From JAIBBD01 sp041390685 (lineage in GTDB: Bacteria > Chloroflexota > Dehalococcoidia > UBA2979), in NCBI GenBank assembly GCA_041390685.1, contig JAWKPL010000001.1, positions 1 through 64,000 of the forward strand: DNA of 64,000 bases. Reading direction: 5' to 3'. A program made the translations under genes and the position numbers. Positions 43,743 through 52,261 of this stretch are shown here, piece after piece. The notes under the pieces were generated by a model. That model was given only the letters and a program-made list of their open reading frames with translations. It did no database searches and was not told where the DNA came from. Every line of letters starts with the position of its first letter. Within the stretch, counting starts at the first letter, position 1.

Positions 43743-45257
43743 ATGCCAGTACAGAACCTGCAGCCGGGGAACGTCATGAACGTCGCGGCCAATCAGATCC
43801 AGGGCACCGCCCATGTCTACCGCACGGGCCAGGGCTACAACGGAGCGGGCAATGTCGGCTGGCAGCCGAACGGCGCGGCGCTCCAGGTCCAGGCCATCAA
43901 CGTCGGTCAGACCGTCAACTTCGCCGTCAACGGACAGGCCGGCATGATCGCGAACGGCGCGCCCTCCATGGTCCAGGTCCTCTGGGACAACGGCGCCGCC
44001 CTCGAGCACGCCCGAGTCCTCGAGAACCAGGCGTCACGCGTCCTTAGGCGCGGGGCCGCCACGGCCCTCGGCGCCGGCGACGACAACTCGGAGGCCGCCC
44101 AGGCCATGGCCACGCTCACGGCCCAGTGGTACAACGCCATCATCACCGGCTGCCACCTCGACCCCGCCACCTTCCAGCTCGTCCAGGGCAACTCGCCCCT
44201 CGGCTCGACCTCCGAGGCCCTCTGGAACATCTTCGACGCCGTCCCGCCCCTCTCCATCAGCAACCTCTACAACCCCTCGCAGGGCAACGTCTTCTCCACC
44301 GACTACGGCGCCGTCATCGCGAACCTGAACCCGCAGAACGCCGGCTCGTTCCAGACCGCCATGGGCGACTACTACGGCCAGTGGGTGAGCTACCTCAACA
44401 CCAACCCCGCCATCCCGCAGGGCGGTATCCTCGCCCTCTTCCAGAACTGGTCCGCCCTCCACATGCCGCCCGACCAGGCCCAGGCCGCCTACACCGCCTA
44501 CCAGCAGGTCTCGCAGGGCGTCGTCCCCGTCGCCATGCAGATGTGGCTCGCCGCCGGTGGCGGCACCGGAGGCACGAAGGCCTACAACGCCACCATCGAC
44601 CAGCTCCAGAGCGCGCTCGCAGCGGCCCCCGGCGCCTCGGTCACCCTGAACTCGGCCTCCGCCTCCAGCGATATCAGCCACACCTGGGCCAAGGCCGAGG
44701 TCGGCGGCTGGTTCGACATCTTCGGCGGCGCCGCCCAGTCTGAGTACGAGCAGCTCACCATGTCCCTCATCGACGCCGGCCTGACCATCGAGGCGAGCTT
44801 CACCCGCCTCGTCACGTTCACCGCCGGCCCCCTCGCCAGGCCCAGCACCGACCCAATCCTCTCCCAGTACCAGCCCTGGTACAGCTCGGCCGCGCTCAAC
44901 CTCGCCTACCAGAACAACAACAACGTCGTCTGGAAGCACACCCCGCCCACCTGGGACAACACCTTCGGCGCGAACGGCAACATGCTCCGCACCGCCAGCG
45001 CCCTCGTCGTCGTCGACGGCATCCAGATCAAGACCACGTCGAACGCGAGCTTCGACGCCGCTTCGCAGACCAGCTTCAAGGCGGCCGCCGAGGCCGGCAT
45101 CGTCCCCTTCTTCGAGGCGAGCGGCAGCGGCGGCTGGACCCACGACGTGTCGTTCGACAGCAGCGGCAAGGTGACGGTGAACTCCAGCTCCTCCACCGGC
45201 AACCCAAACATCCTCGGCGTCATCGTCACGCCCATTGGCGGCGTGATGCTGACCTAG
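43743..45257 (+). CDS. Uncharacterised 504-residue Asn/Ser/Ala-rich protein
   Basis: The product has no signal peptide, membrane helix or known catalytic motif, and a single cysteine. The first 80 residues are Asn/Gln/Gly-rich (GNVMNVAANQIQGTAHVYRT). A helical middle follows (about 95-280), then a beta-rich C-terminal half: SASSDISHTWAKAEVGGWFD, PWYSSAALNLAYQNNNNVVW, TWDNTFGANGNMLRTASALV, VDGIQI, VPFFEASGSGGWTHDVSFDS. I have a vague memory of similar C-terminal domains in uncharacterised bacterial and fungal proteins, with no function. Start with AAAGG 10 nt upstream; a strong terminator follows. Confidence 0.7.
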   Translation: MPVQNLQPGNVMNVAANQIQGTAHVYRTGQGYNGAGNVGWQPNGAALQVQAINVGQTVNFAVNGQAGMIANGAPSMVQVLWDNGAALEHARVLENQASRVLRRGAATALGAGDDNSEAAQAMATLTAQWYNAIITGCHLDPATFQLVQGNSPLGSTSEALWNIFDAVPPLSISNLYNPSQGNVFSTDYGAVIANLNPQNAGSFQTAMGDYYGQWVSYLNTNPAIPQGGILALFQNWSALHMPPDQAQAAYTAYQQVSQGVVPVAMQMWLAAGGGTGGTKAYNATIDQLQSALAAAPGASVTLNSASASSDISHTWAKAEVGGWFDIFGGAAQSEYEQLTMSLIDAGLTIEASFTRLVTFTAGPLARPSTDPILSQYQPWYSSAALNLAYQNNNNVVWKHTPPTWDNTFGANGNMLRTASALVVVDGIQIKTTSNASFDAASQTSFKAAAEAGIVPFFEASGSGGWTHDVSFDSSGKVTVNSSSSTGNPNILGVIVTPIGGVMLT

Positions 45258-45270
45258 TCAGCCCTCGAGA

Positions 45271-45306
45271 GTCCCGAAGAACCCGCACGTGCGAGTTCTT
45301 CGGGAC
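45271..45306. terminator. Bidirectional terminator hairpin
   Basis: GTCCCGAAGAAC and GTTCTTCGGGAC form a perfect 12-bp stem around a 12-nt loop. It lies between two convergent genes, 14 nt after one stop and 26 nt from the other, so it can end both. Confidence 0.85.
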
Positions 45307-45331
45307 CCCCGCCCGACCGTTCTCCTTGACC

Positions 45332-45859
45332 CTATCCCTCCCGCGTCGCCGCCCACATCGCGAGGAACCGCTCGAACGACCGCGTCGCGTCGATCGCGTC
45401 CCCGCTCGCCAGCACGTCGATCAGCAGCCCCCGCGTCACCGCCACCCCCAGCCGCAACTCGTCCTCGTCCGTCGCCGCGCCGATGCGCTCACCGATCTCC
45501 GAGGACAGCGCCAGCCACGGGTCCGTCAGCCCCTGCCCGCCTGTGAGCCCCACGCACTCGAAGAACAACCGCACGAACGGCAGCATCTCCGGCGCCGCCG
45601 TCCGCACCCACAGCGCCCGCGCCAGCTCCACCGGGTCGTCGATCTCCCCCGCCAGCTCGCTCAGCAGCGCCCGTTGCGCCCCCTCGACCGCCTCCACCAC
45701 CGCTGCCACGAGGCCCGCACGCGACCCGAAGTGGTAGTGCAGCATCCGGTGGCTCGACCCGATCGCCGCCGCCAGGTCCCGCAGACTCCGGTCCGCCAGG
45801 CCGTTCGCGCTGACCTCCGCCAGGATCCGCTCGAGCAACTGCGCGCGCGCTTCGTCCAT
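45332..45859 (-). CDS. TetR-family repressor
   Basis: A 175-residue regulator with an N-terminal TetR helix-turn-helix (ILAEVSANGLADRSLRDLAA, SSHRMLHYHFGSRAGLVAAV) and an all-helical ligand domain. The start is the ATG at 45859. It is divergent from the SRPBCC gene, and a perfect 16-bp palindrome stands between them. It likely represses itself and the SRPBCC/SDR genes until a ligand binds. Confidence 0.85.
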   Translation of the reverse strand: MDEARAQLLERILAEVSANGLADRSLRDLAAAIGSSHRMLHYHFGSRAGLVAAVVEAVEGAQRALLSELAGEIDDPVELARALWVRTAAPEMLPFVRLFFECVGLTGGQGLTDPWLALSSEIGERIGAATDEDELRLGVAVTRGLLIDVLASGDAIDATRSFERFLAMWAATREG

Positions 45860-45880
45860 TCCCTGTCCCTCCACTGTCCG

Positions 45881-45896
45881 TGTACCATATGGTACA
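45881..45896. promoter_or_regulatory. TetR operator palindrome
   Basis: TGTACCATATGGTACA is a perfect 16-bp palindrome, 22 nt before the TetR start and 30 nt before the SRPBCC start. Its place between divergent genes marks it as the probable repressor site. Confidence 0.7.
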
Positions 45897-45925
45897 TTAA
45901 ACCCGTAGCACGAGGAGGAACCGCA

Positions 45926-46342
45926 ATGCGCATCGAACACACCATCGACATCGCCGCCCCCGTCGACCGCGTCTGGGATCTCACCCTCGATGTCGAGCAC
46001 TGGCCGCAGCTCACCCCCACCATCACCCGCGTCGAACGCCTCGACGCCGGCCCCATGGCCATCGGCTCGCAGGCCCGCATCAAGCAGCCCGCCCAGGGCA
46101 CGAAGGTCTGGACCGTCACCACCATCGAGCCCCGCCGCCGCTTCGCCTGGGCGACCAGGCTCATGGGCAACCGCATGACTGGCGGCCACCACCTCACCGA
46201 GACCGCGGCCGGCACCACCAATCGCTTGACCGTCGACATCGAGGGCCCGCTCGCCCCCGTCCTGGGACTACTGCTCCGCGGCCCCATCCACAACGCCATC
46301 AAGAAGGAGAACGAGGGGTTCAAGCGCGCCGCCGAGGCATGA
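45926..46342 (+). CDS. SRPBCC-family (polyketide cyclase/START-like) protein
   Basis: A 138-residue ligand-binding protein: MRIEHTIDIAAPVDRVWDLT, VEHWPQLTPTITRVERLDAG, then KVWTVTTIEPRRRFAWATRL and a C-terminal helix. The fold holds a hydrophobic ligand and may act as a carrier or cyclase. AGGAGGAA precedes the ATG by 5 nt. It is divergent from tetR and likely under its control; the SDR gene follows 127 nt later. Confidence 0.82.
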   Translation: MRIEHTIDIAAPVDRVWDLTLDVEHWPQLTPTITRVERLDAGPMAIGSQARIKQPAQGTKVWTVTTIEPRRRFAWATRLMGNRMTGGHHLTETAAGTTNRLTVDIEGPLAPVLGLLLRGPIHNAIKKENEGFKRAAEA

Positions 46343-46469
46343 GCCCGCCAGACGCGAGTGTGCGTGCGAGCCGGGCCTGCCCACCCCCCGGCTCGCCCCC
46401 TCGTAGCGCCTCCAACCCCGTCCGTGATATGCATCCCTCCGAGGTTCAACCGCACAAGGAGGTACATCC

Positions 46470-47264
46470 GTGGCAGACAGACCACTCGAGGGCAAAGTCG
46501 CGATCGTCACCGGCTCCAGCCGCGGCATCGGCGAGGCCATCGCGCGCTCCTTCGCCCGCAACGGTGCCACCGTCGTCATCGCCGCACGCACCGAGGAGGT
46601 CTCCGACCCGCGCCTCCCGGGCACCATCCACTCCGTCGCCGCCGCCATCGAGGCCGAGGGCGGCAAGGCCTTCCCCCTCGTCACCAACCTCCGCGACCCC
46701 GACAGCATCTACGCCTGCGTCGACACCACCGTGAAGGAGTTCGGCCGCCTCGACATCGTCGTCAACAACGCCGCCATCCTTGTCCCCGGCGACATCGAGA
46801 CCGTCCAGGACCGCCACCTCGACCTCATGTGGCAGGTCGACCTCCGCGGCCCCGTCCTCATGTGCAAGGCCGCCGTCCCCCACCTCCGCGCCGCTGGCGG
46901 CGGGCACATCATCAACCTTTCCTCGGGCGTGGCCATCTTCCCCGGCCCCGGCCCCTACGAGAACCCCAGCACCGGCGGTCTCTTCTACGGCATGGTCAAA
47001 GCCGGTCTCGAGCGCTTCACCCAGAGCCTCGCCCAGGACCTCCAGAAGGACCACATCGCCGCGAACGTACTCTCACTCGCTTATGTCATCGAGACACCCG
47101 GCAACATCTTCGCCCGCAACGACCCCAACAACCCCCGCCTCGACTTCGGCAGCGCCGACTGGATGGGCAAAGCCGCCACCTGGATCGCGAAGCAACCCGC
47201 CGAGTACACCGGCAACATCGTCTTCGACCACAAGATCCGCTACTGGCTCGAAGACATCCCCTGA
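46470..47264 (+). CDS. Short-chain dehydrogenase/reductase
   Basis: A 264-residue classical SDR: TGSSRGIG (14-21) for NAD(P), NNAA (99-102), catalytic Ser around 151, Y173-x3-K177. The C-terminal substrate region (IETPGNIFARNDPNN, PAEYTGNIVFDHKIRYWLED) resembles SDRs annotated in fatty-acid or steroid metabolism. GTG start with AAGGAGG upstream. The next feature is a strong terminator. Confidence 0.88.
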   Translation: MADRPLEGKVAIVTGSSRGIGEAIARSFARNGATVVIAARTEEVSDPRLPGTIHSVAAAIEAEGGKAFPLVTNLRDPDSIYACVDTTVKEFGRLDIVVNNAAILVPGDIETVQDRHLDLMWQVDLRGPVLMCKAAVPHLRAAGGGHIINLSSGVAIFPGPGPYENPSTGGLFYGMVKAGLERFTQSLAQDLQKDHIAANVLSLAYVIETPGNIFARNDPNNPRLDFGSADWMGKAATWIAKQPAEYTGNIVFDHKIRYWLEDIP

Positions 47265-47274
47265 TCGCCCCGCC

Positions 47275-47311
47275 GCGCGAGGCGTCACCGAACCCCCGGT
47301 GCGCCTCGCGC
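47275..47311 (+). terminator. Terminator hairpin after the SDR gene
   Basis: GCGCGAGGCG pairs perfectly with CGCCTCGCGC, and CACCG with CGGTG inside it, separated by one unpaired T: 15 bp of stem around AACCCC. It starts 11 nt after the SDR stop. Confidence 0.8.
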
Positions 47312-47383
47312 CTCGCCCGCGAGCGCCACTCCTGCGTTTGTAGAAACCTCCCCCGCGCTCTACCATCCCGCCCGAGGAGCGCC

Positions 47384-48844
47384 GTGACCCACCTCGCCGA
47401 CCGCACCGCACCCGTCGAGGACGCCCCCCGCGACCGTCCCGACTTCGGGCACGCGCTCACCCGCTTCACAGCCGCCGCCGGCATGATCGCCCCCGTCGTC
47501 ATCCTCCTCGCAGCGCTCGTCGCCGTCGGCGCCTACCTCGCCTTCGACCAGCAGGCCGTCGGCAGCGGACGCGCCCTCCTCCTCGCCGCCGCTGCCATCG
47601 CCCTCGCCTGGCTCGGCAGCTCCCTCCTCATCGCCACCCGCGGCAACCCTGAGACCGCCACCCCACGCGCCTACCTCAACCTCCTCAATCACTGCGCAGA
47701 GACCGAGGACGCCCTCGCACGCATCGAGGTGCACCGCTCCTCCGAGGCCGACCACGCTCTCATCGCCCGCATGCGCGACCAGATCCGCGCTGTCCGCGCC
47801 GTCCTCGGCGTGCAGGACCCCGGCGCGCCTGAGGACGCCATCGCCCTGAGCGGGCGCGTCGACTGGCTCCGCAGCGCCGGCTACAACGAGTGCTACAAGC
47901 GCGTCCACGCCATCCAGGCAGACCTCCTCCTCCTCTACGACCGCGCCGAGCTCCTCGCCGCCATCCACGAGGACTACCTCGCCCTCACCGACTCCCATGT
48001 CCCCGGCGCCGACACCCTCCAGTACAACCTCGAACGCAGCGTCGCGGACCTCGGCCTCGACCCCGCCACCTTCTTCGCCCGCCCGAAGGGCACCATCGCC
48101 GCCAACCCCGCCGAGGTGGCCCCGGCCGGCCCCGCACTGCTCGACCCCGCACCCTCCGACGAGAACCGCTTCCGCGTCCGCTCCGTCCGCATCGCCCTCG
48201 ACGCCTTCCGTGACCGCACCTTCGAGGGCCTCATCCACCAGCGCGACCGCGCCCGCGCCTCAACCGCCGCCACCGGCGCCATCCTCTACGTCGTCCTCGT
48301 CTGGACGCTCCTCTTCGACATCAAGCACGACACCCTGCTCTACGCCGCCATCCTGTTCGCTGTCGGCTCCGCCGTCGGCGTCTTCGCCCGCCTCCTCATC
48401 CAGTCCGAGGTCGGCTCGGATGTCGAGGACTACGGCCTCTACATGGCCCGCGTCGCACAGACCGTCGTCGCCTCGGGCGTAGCCGCCCTCCTCGGCGTCG
48501 TCGTCACCGTCTACGGCATCGCCGCCATCAACAATTCGGACCTCGTACCGGCCGGCACGGCTGCTTCGAGCCCGCCCGCCGCCACCGCCTCGCCCGCGGC
48601 CACGGCCCCCGTCCCCACCCCCATCCCCACGGCCGTCGCGCCCACGCCCGAGGCACTCGATGGTTCTGCCAACGATGTCCGCCTCGAATCCGTCTTCGAC
48701 TTCGAGACCTACCCCGTCGCCATCGTTCTGGCCGCCATCTTCGGCCTCTCACCCACACTCCTCCTGAAACGCCTCGAGGATGCCACCACGCGCCTCAAGC
48801 TCGACATCAAGAGCACCGAGTCCAACCAGACCCCCTCGAAGTAG
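47384..48844 (+). CDS. Membrane protein of unknown function, 486 residues
   Basis: Two N-terminal membrane helices (about 34-55 and 63-82), a soluble helical region (about 90-280), then three further helices: AATGAILYVVLVWTLLFDI, LLYAAILFAVGSAVGVFARL, and VASGVAALLGVVVTVYGIAA. A Pro/Ala/Thr-rich linker and a last hydrophobic segment (YPVAIVLAAIFGLSPTLLL) follow. No family is recognised; the layout suggests a membrane scaffold or sensor with a cytoplasmic helical domain. GTG start at 47384 with GAGGAG 5 nt upstream; the longer open frame is a shadow. Confidence 0.7.
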   Translation: MTHLADRTAPVEDAPRDRPDFGHALTRFTAAAGMIAPVVILLAALVAVGAYLAFDQQAVGSGRALLLAAAAIALAWLGSSLLIATRGNPETATPRAYLNLLNHCAETEDALARIEVHRSSEADHALIARMRDQIRAVRAVLGVQDPGAPEDAIALSGRVDWLRSAGYNECYKRVHAIQADLLLLYDRAELLAAIHEDYLALTDSHVPGADTLQYNLERSVADLGLDPATFFARPKGTIAANPAEVAPAGPALLDPAPSDENRFRVRSVRIALDAFRDRTFEGLIHQRDRARASTAATGAILYVVLVWTLLFDIKHDTLLYAAILFAVGSAVGVFARLLIQSEVGSDVEDYGLYMARVAQTVVASGVAALLGVVVTVYGIAAINNSDLVPAGTAASSPPAATASPAATAPVPTPIPTAVAPTPEALDGSANDVRLESVFDFETYPVAIVLAAIFGLSPTLLLKRLEDATTRLKLDIKSTESNQTPSK

Positions 48845-48888
48845 CCCACCGCGTCCCGTTGCCGCGATACCCCGCGCAGCGTGGATGC

Positions 48889-49242
48889 ATGGCTCACGCA
48901 CACCCCATCGCGTCCGTCGTCGCCGCCGCGGTCGCCGGCGCGCTCCTCGGCCTCCTCGCGGCCGTCATCACTGGCGAGGCATTCTGGGTCGGCATGGGCG
49001 CGGCGGTCGCCGTCACCTTCTGGATCGCCGCCGGCCTGATCACCCGCGACCATGCCCCGCATCGCCGCGACGAAGGCCGCCTCAGTCGAGGCCTCCCCGT
49101 CGCCGCCGGCATGGCGGCCGGCGTCTCGCTCTTCGCCGCCACGGGACAGCCGCTCTGGATCGGTATCGGCCTGTCGACCGGCCTGCTCGTCTACGCCTTC
49201 CTCGAACTGAGGCGCGGCCGCTCGAGCACGCCGCCGAGGTAA
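48889..49242 (+). CDS. Small four-helix membrane protein (117 residues)
   Basis: From the ATG at 48889: two helix pairs, SVVAAAVAGALLGLLAAVIT with VGMGAAVAVTFWIAAGLITR, and GLPVAAGMAAGVSLFAATG with LWIGIGLSTGLLVYAFLELR, joined by a charged DHAPHRRDEGRLSRG loop. It looks like an internal duplication of a two-helix unit. Function unknown. Confidence 0.65.
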   Translation: MAHAHPIASVVAAAVAGALLGLLAAVITGEAFWVGMGAAVAVTFWIAAGLITRDHAPHRRDEGRLSRGLPVAAGMAAGVSLFAATGQPLWIGIGLSTGLLVYAFLELRRGRSSTPPR

Positions 49243-49269
49243 CGACCGCCCTTCGAGGCCGTTGCGGGC

Positions 49270-49668
49270 CTACCCCGGACGCGCCATCCCCGTCGACCGC
49301 AGTTCCGCCCCGTACATCGCCTCGCCGTACCGCGCCCGCCCCGAGGCCACGTCGATCACCAGTAGCTCCACCGCCCGCCGCCGCCGCTCCCCCACCTCGC
49401 TCTTATAGACGATCGCCAGCCGCTCCACCCCGTCCCACACCACGTGGTCCAGCGTGAACTGCAACCGGTCGAGGTGCCCCGTCCCCGCCTGCCAGTACGC
49501 CCGCAGCGCGTCCCGCCCCTGCACTACGGGGCTCCCCGTCACCTCCTCCGCCCGTGGGCTGAAGAACTGCGCGTCCTCCGTGAAGTGCCCCGCCACCGCC
49601 TCGAGGTCTCGCGCGTTCCAGTCCCGCACCCAGGCCCGCGCGAACCCCTCCGCATCGAACTCGCCCAC
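49270..49668 (-). CDS. SnoaL/NTF2-like protein
   Basis: A 132-residue NTF2-fold protein: FARAWVRDWNARDLEAVAGH, FTEDAQFFSPRAEEVTGSPV, GRDALRAYWQAGTGHL, then ERLAIVYKSEVGERRRRAVE. The pattern is that of steroid-isomerase-like small proteins. Ligand unknown. It is unrelated in detail to the 20763 protein apart from the fold. Confidence 0.8.
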   Translation of the reverse strand: MGEFDAEGFARAWVRDWNARDLEAVAGHFTEDAQFFSPRAEEVTGSPVVQGRDALRAYWQAGTGHLDRLQFTLDHVVWDGVERLAIVYKSEVGERRRRAVELLVIDVASGRARYGEAMYGAELRSTGMARPG

Positions 49669-49695
49669 TCGCGCACCTCCCCCGCATGAAACATC

Positions 49696-49730
49696 GAGGC
49701 GCCCGGGCGGTCACCCCACCCGAGCGCCTC
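49696..49730 (-). terminator. Hairpin after the 102-residue protein gene
   Basis: GAGGCGC/GCGCCTC and, one mismatch further in, CGGG/CCCG form an 11-bp interrupted stem. It lies 40 nt downstream of the 49770 stop on the minus strand and just upstream of the NTF2-like gene. Confidence 0.5.
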
Positions 49731-49769
49731 GCTCGGTCTCCCGAGTGTCGACGGGAGTCCCGCTGCTCG

Positions 49770-50078
49770 CTACTCCTCCGGCAGCTGGAACACGCCCTCG
49801 TCCACCAGCGGCATCGCCTGGTCAAGCGAGATGATCGGCGTGGTGTAGCCGCTGCCGATGGCATTCAACGGCCCGAGGCCCCGCAGCAGCGGCCCGATCT
49901 CGTCCGCCTCGACCGTGATGTACAGCGTGTGGTCCATCGGCGAGACGTAGCCCGACAGCACCGTGACACCCGCCGTGGCCTTCAGGCCGGCCCACCACTG
50001 CCCCATGCTCGCCCCGAGCTCATCATCGGTCCCGGGGCACTGGTCGCTGGTGTGTACATGCGTCACCTGGAACAACAT
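49770..50078 (-). CDS. DUF3303/ABM-like small protein (102 residues)
   Basis: A small alpha-beta protein: MLFQVTHVHTSDQCPGTDDE, ASMGQWWAGLKATAGVTVLS, HTLYITVEADEIGPLLRGLG, then SGYTTPIISL. The pattern of an N-terminal strand with His-x-Cys and a later VEAD strand is that of dimeric barrel proteins of the DUF3303 or sulfur-related type. AAGGAGGAG stands 6 nt before the ATG at 50078; the open frame upstream of it is not used. Confidence 0.6.
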   Translation of the reverse strand: MLFQVTHVHTSDQCPGTDDELGASMGQWWAGLKATAGVTVLSGYVSPMDHTLYITVEADEIGPLLRGLGPLNAIGSGYTTPIISLDQAMPLVDEGVFQLPEE

Positions 50079-50205
50079 CGGACACTCCTCCTTCGGCGCA
50101 TCCTTCCTGGATCGCGCCCGCACGACGCCGTGATCGGCATCGAGGAGATTGAACATGCGCTCCATGAACAGACGATTACAAGCGCACTAACGAGGAGACT
50201 GGCCC

Positions 50206-50373
50206 CTACCCGAGCAGATGGCTGAGCACCCACCACACCGCGAAGCTGATCAGCACCGTCGTCACGATCGGGATCACGAACCCCGGGTCCAGGCCCGCCC
50301 CCTCGATCAGGTTCGCCGCGTCGCGCTTGATCGCATCCCATAGGTCGAGCGCCGCATCTCGCGTCGACTCCAT
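50206..50373 (-). CDS. Small membrane protein (55 residues)
   Basis: From the ATG at 50373: MESTRDAALDLWDAIKRDAA, NLIEGAGLDPG, then one membrane helix FVIPIVTTVLISFAVWWVLS and HLLG. GGGAG lies about 10 nt upstream. Codon use (GCG, CTG, GTG) matches neighbouring minus-strand genes. Function unknown. Confidence 0.6.
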   Translation of the reverse strand: MESTRDAALDLWDAIKRDAANLIEGAGLDPGFVIPIVTTVLISFAVWWVLSHLLG

Positions 50374-50464
50374 CGCCCGCAGACTCCCTTCGAGGTGGAC
50401 CGGTCGCCCCTCGATCCTACCGGGAGTCCGGGCCGGCGGCCCCGCCGCCCACCGACCACGCGCC

Positions 50465-50695
50465 TCACGCCGAGGGCGGCAGCGGCTCCTCCCGCTCCCG
50501 ACGCCGCAGCAGCCCCTCCGCGTACCGCCACGAAGGCTGCCCCTGCAACGCCGCCTGCCGCAGCGCCTCCACGATCCACTGATGCGGCCACCGCTCCGCC
50601 GCCGCGTTCAACGCATAGATCGCCGCCGGCGTGCTGACCCCGATCGTATCCTCATACGCCTCGTACAGCCGGGGAAACGGATACCGATTGTGCAC
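50465..50695 (-). CDS. DnaD-like (DnaB_2) domain protein, 76 residues
   Basis: The sequence LYEAYEDTIGVSTPAAIYAL, AAERWPHQWIVEALRQAALQ, GQPSWRYAEGLLRR follows the DnaD/DnaB_2 C-terminal domain pattern (YExxIG...W..EAI..A...N..SW.Y...IL..). Full DnaD proteins carry an N-terminal winged helix and help load the helicase; only the C-terminal domain is present. It may be a cut-down host gene or phage-derived. Confidence 0.6.
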   Translation of the reverse strand: MHNRYPFPRLYEAYEDTIGVSTPAAIYALNAAAERWPHQWIVEALRQAALQGQPSWRYAEGLLRRREREEPLPPSA

Positions 50696-50803
50696 GCCCG
50701 AACCTCACGAGGAGTCTCGAAGTCAGTATCGCAGCCTCTGTCCAGCCATCCCCGCCCGAGCCCCGCCGCCGTCGACGTAGCTACCCCCGGGTGGCAGGCA
50801 CCC

Positions 50804-50953
50804 TTACACGATGCGGCGCTCATGGAGCTCCTCGCGCGCAACGCGCTCCCCGCCGCGGAACCGCGTCACCTCCACCTGCACGCGACGCTGCAGCGCCTCC
50901 AGCCGCTCGCACTCCGCATCCCGCCCTAACAGCCTCTCCATCAACGACACCAC
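50804..50953 (-). CDS. Possible small coiled-coil protein (49 residues)
   Basis: Starting at GTG 50953 (or ATG 50941), the frame reads VVSLMERLLGRDAECERLEA, LQRRVQVEVTRFRGGERVAR and stops at 50804. It is charged and helical. It lies 18 nt downstream of the DUF4041 gene and uses the same codons, but has no clear ribosome-binding site and no known relatives. Confidence 0.4.
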   Translation of the reverse strand: MVSLMERLLGRDAECERLEALQRRVQVEVTRFRGGERVAREELHERRIV

Positions 50954-50971
50954 CCGGCCGAACGCAACTAC

Positions 50972-52261
50972 TTAGGTCACCGCGGAGACCACCGCATCAA
51001 CCGTGGCGCCAGCCGTCACGGCAGCGTCACGGATGCGCTCCGATTGCCTCCACTCTAGCGCTTCAGCCTCACTGTGGAACTCAGCGAGGTGCTGCCCGCC
51101 GACTTCCTCCAGCGCTGCCAGCACGTCGTGGGGCGTCGCGTAGAAGAACTCCCGCCGCAGATTAACGCGGTTGACACGCTTCTCTTGCAGCGCCGCGTGG
51201 AGCTTCGCCTCAAGACCAACGGCATCCTCACTGAAGATGAGCGCATGCTTGTCAAACTGAAAGGGTACCGAAGCATCGCCCAATTCACGGATGCGGTCTT
51301 CCGGGTCTAGTCTTCGAGTGAGGCCGATTTTGACCATGCGCTCGCCGAAAGCGCCGACGTTGGAGATCACGTACACGTATCCCGCGCGGATGTTTGCTTC
51401 TCTTGCTTCCACTCCTGCGATTGCAGCTTCTACCTCGCCCACCTTCTGGAGGAGCTCCGAGACGCCCTCTTCGTCACCACGCGCGCGAAGACGCTCGATG
51501 GCCGTCTGGTACTTCATCGCTTCCCGTTGAAGCCTCGCCCTCTCTGCTTCCATCTCGCGCCGAGCTCTTTGCTCTTCTCGCTCCGCCTCGCGAAGAGCCC
51601 TGAGCTGCTCACGCTCCTCTTCGACCTTCTGTAGGTAGTCGGCCGTCAAACGCAACTCCTGCATCCGGATCACGTGGTACTCATCGCTGATCCGGAGTTG
51701 CATGACTCGCCCAGCACGAGCGATCCGTTCACGCAATTTGTCGATCCGGTCGACGGCCGCCGCCAGACGATGCGGCCGGAGCGTTCGGAGTACGTTCTCG
51801 ATCTCCGCGTTGTACGCGCTCAGCATCAGCTTCGCCGTATCATCCACGAGCTTCCGGCCCTCAGCCGCCGAGCCATTCACGGTCCAGCTGCTTACGGCTG
51901 TGACGACCTGCCCCGACCGGGCGAGTTCCTTGATCCGTACCCGAAGACCGTCAAGCCGCTCACGGTACGCTAAGACATCCTCGAGGGGATGCGCGAACTG
52001 GTAGAGCCCGAACTCCTGGAGCATCGCGTTCTCATTGATCTCGACGATCCGCTGTCGCAGCGACGAAACTTCTGCCGCCAGCGTGCCGCGGCTCTCTTCG
52101 AGTTGCGCCAACTCTGAGCGAGTCTCGCTGATTCGCTGCTGGAGCGTCACGAGCTCCAGCGTGCCCGCTTGTTCAGCGATCGAACGAAGCGCCGAGACTT
52201 CCGCGTTCAATTGCCGATTCTTGTGCTCAAGCTCCTCGAACTTCCCTTTTCGGACGAACAT
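50972..52261 (-). CDS. DUF4041 coiled-coil protein with T5orf172/GIY-YIG-type domain
   Basis: A 429-residue protein. Residues 1-75 are coiled coil (KFEELEHKNRQLNAEVSALR). A DUF4041-like block follows (FGLYQFAHPLEDVLAYRERL, around 85-200), then a long charged coiled coil (EEEREQLRALREAEREEQRA). The C-terminal domain (about 290-400) has GYVYVISNVGAFGERMVKIG, LDPEDRIRELGDASVPFQFD and NLRREFFYA, the layout of the T5orf172 branch of GIY-YIG nucleases. Such proteins are frequent in prophages and defence-rich islands. Nuclease action on invading DNA is plausible but unproven. Confidence 0.8.
   Translation of the reverse strand: MFVRKGKFEELEHKNRQLNAEVSALRSIAEQAGTLELVTLQQRISETRSELAQLEESRGTLAAEVSSLRQRIVEINENAMLQEFGLYQFAHPLEDVLAYRERLDGLRVRIKELARSGQVVTAVSSWTVNGSAAEGRKLVDDTAKLMLSAYNAEIENVLRTLRPHRLAAAVDRIDKLRERIARAGRVMQLRISDEYHVIRMQELRLTADYLQKVEEEREQLRALREAEREEQRARREMEAERARLQREAMKYQTAIERLRARGDEEGVSELLQKVGEVEAAIAGVEAREANIRAGYVYVISNVGAFGERMVKIGLTRRLDPEDRIRELGDASVPFQFDKHALIFSEDAVGLEAKLHAALQEKRVNRVNLRREFFYATPHDVLAALEEVGGQHLAEFHSEAEALEWRQSERIRDAAVTAGATVDAVVSAVT

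Noticed and set aside
46358..47383. N-terminal extension of the 486-residue membrane protein through the SDR gene
   Set aside because: The frame is open only because it shadows the SDR gene in another register. The GTG at 47384 with GAGGAG is the credible start, after the terminator.
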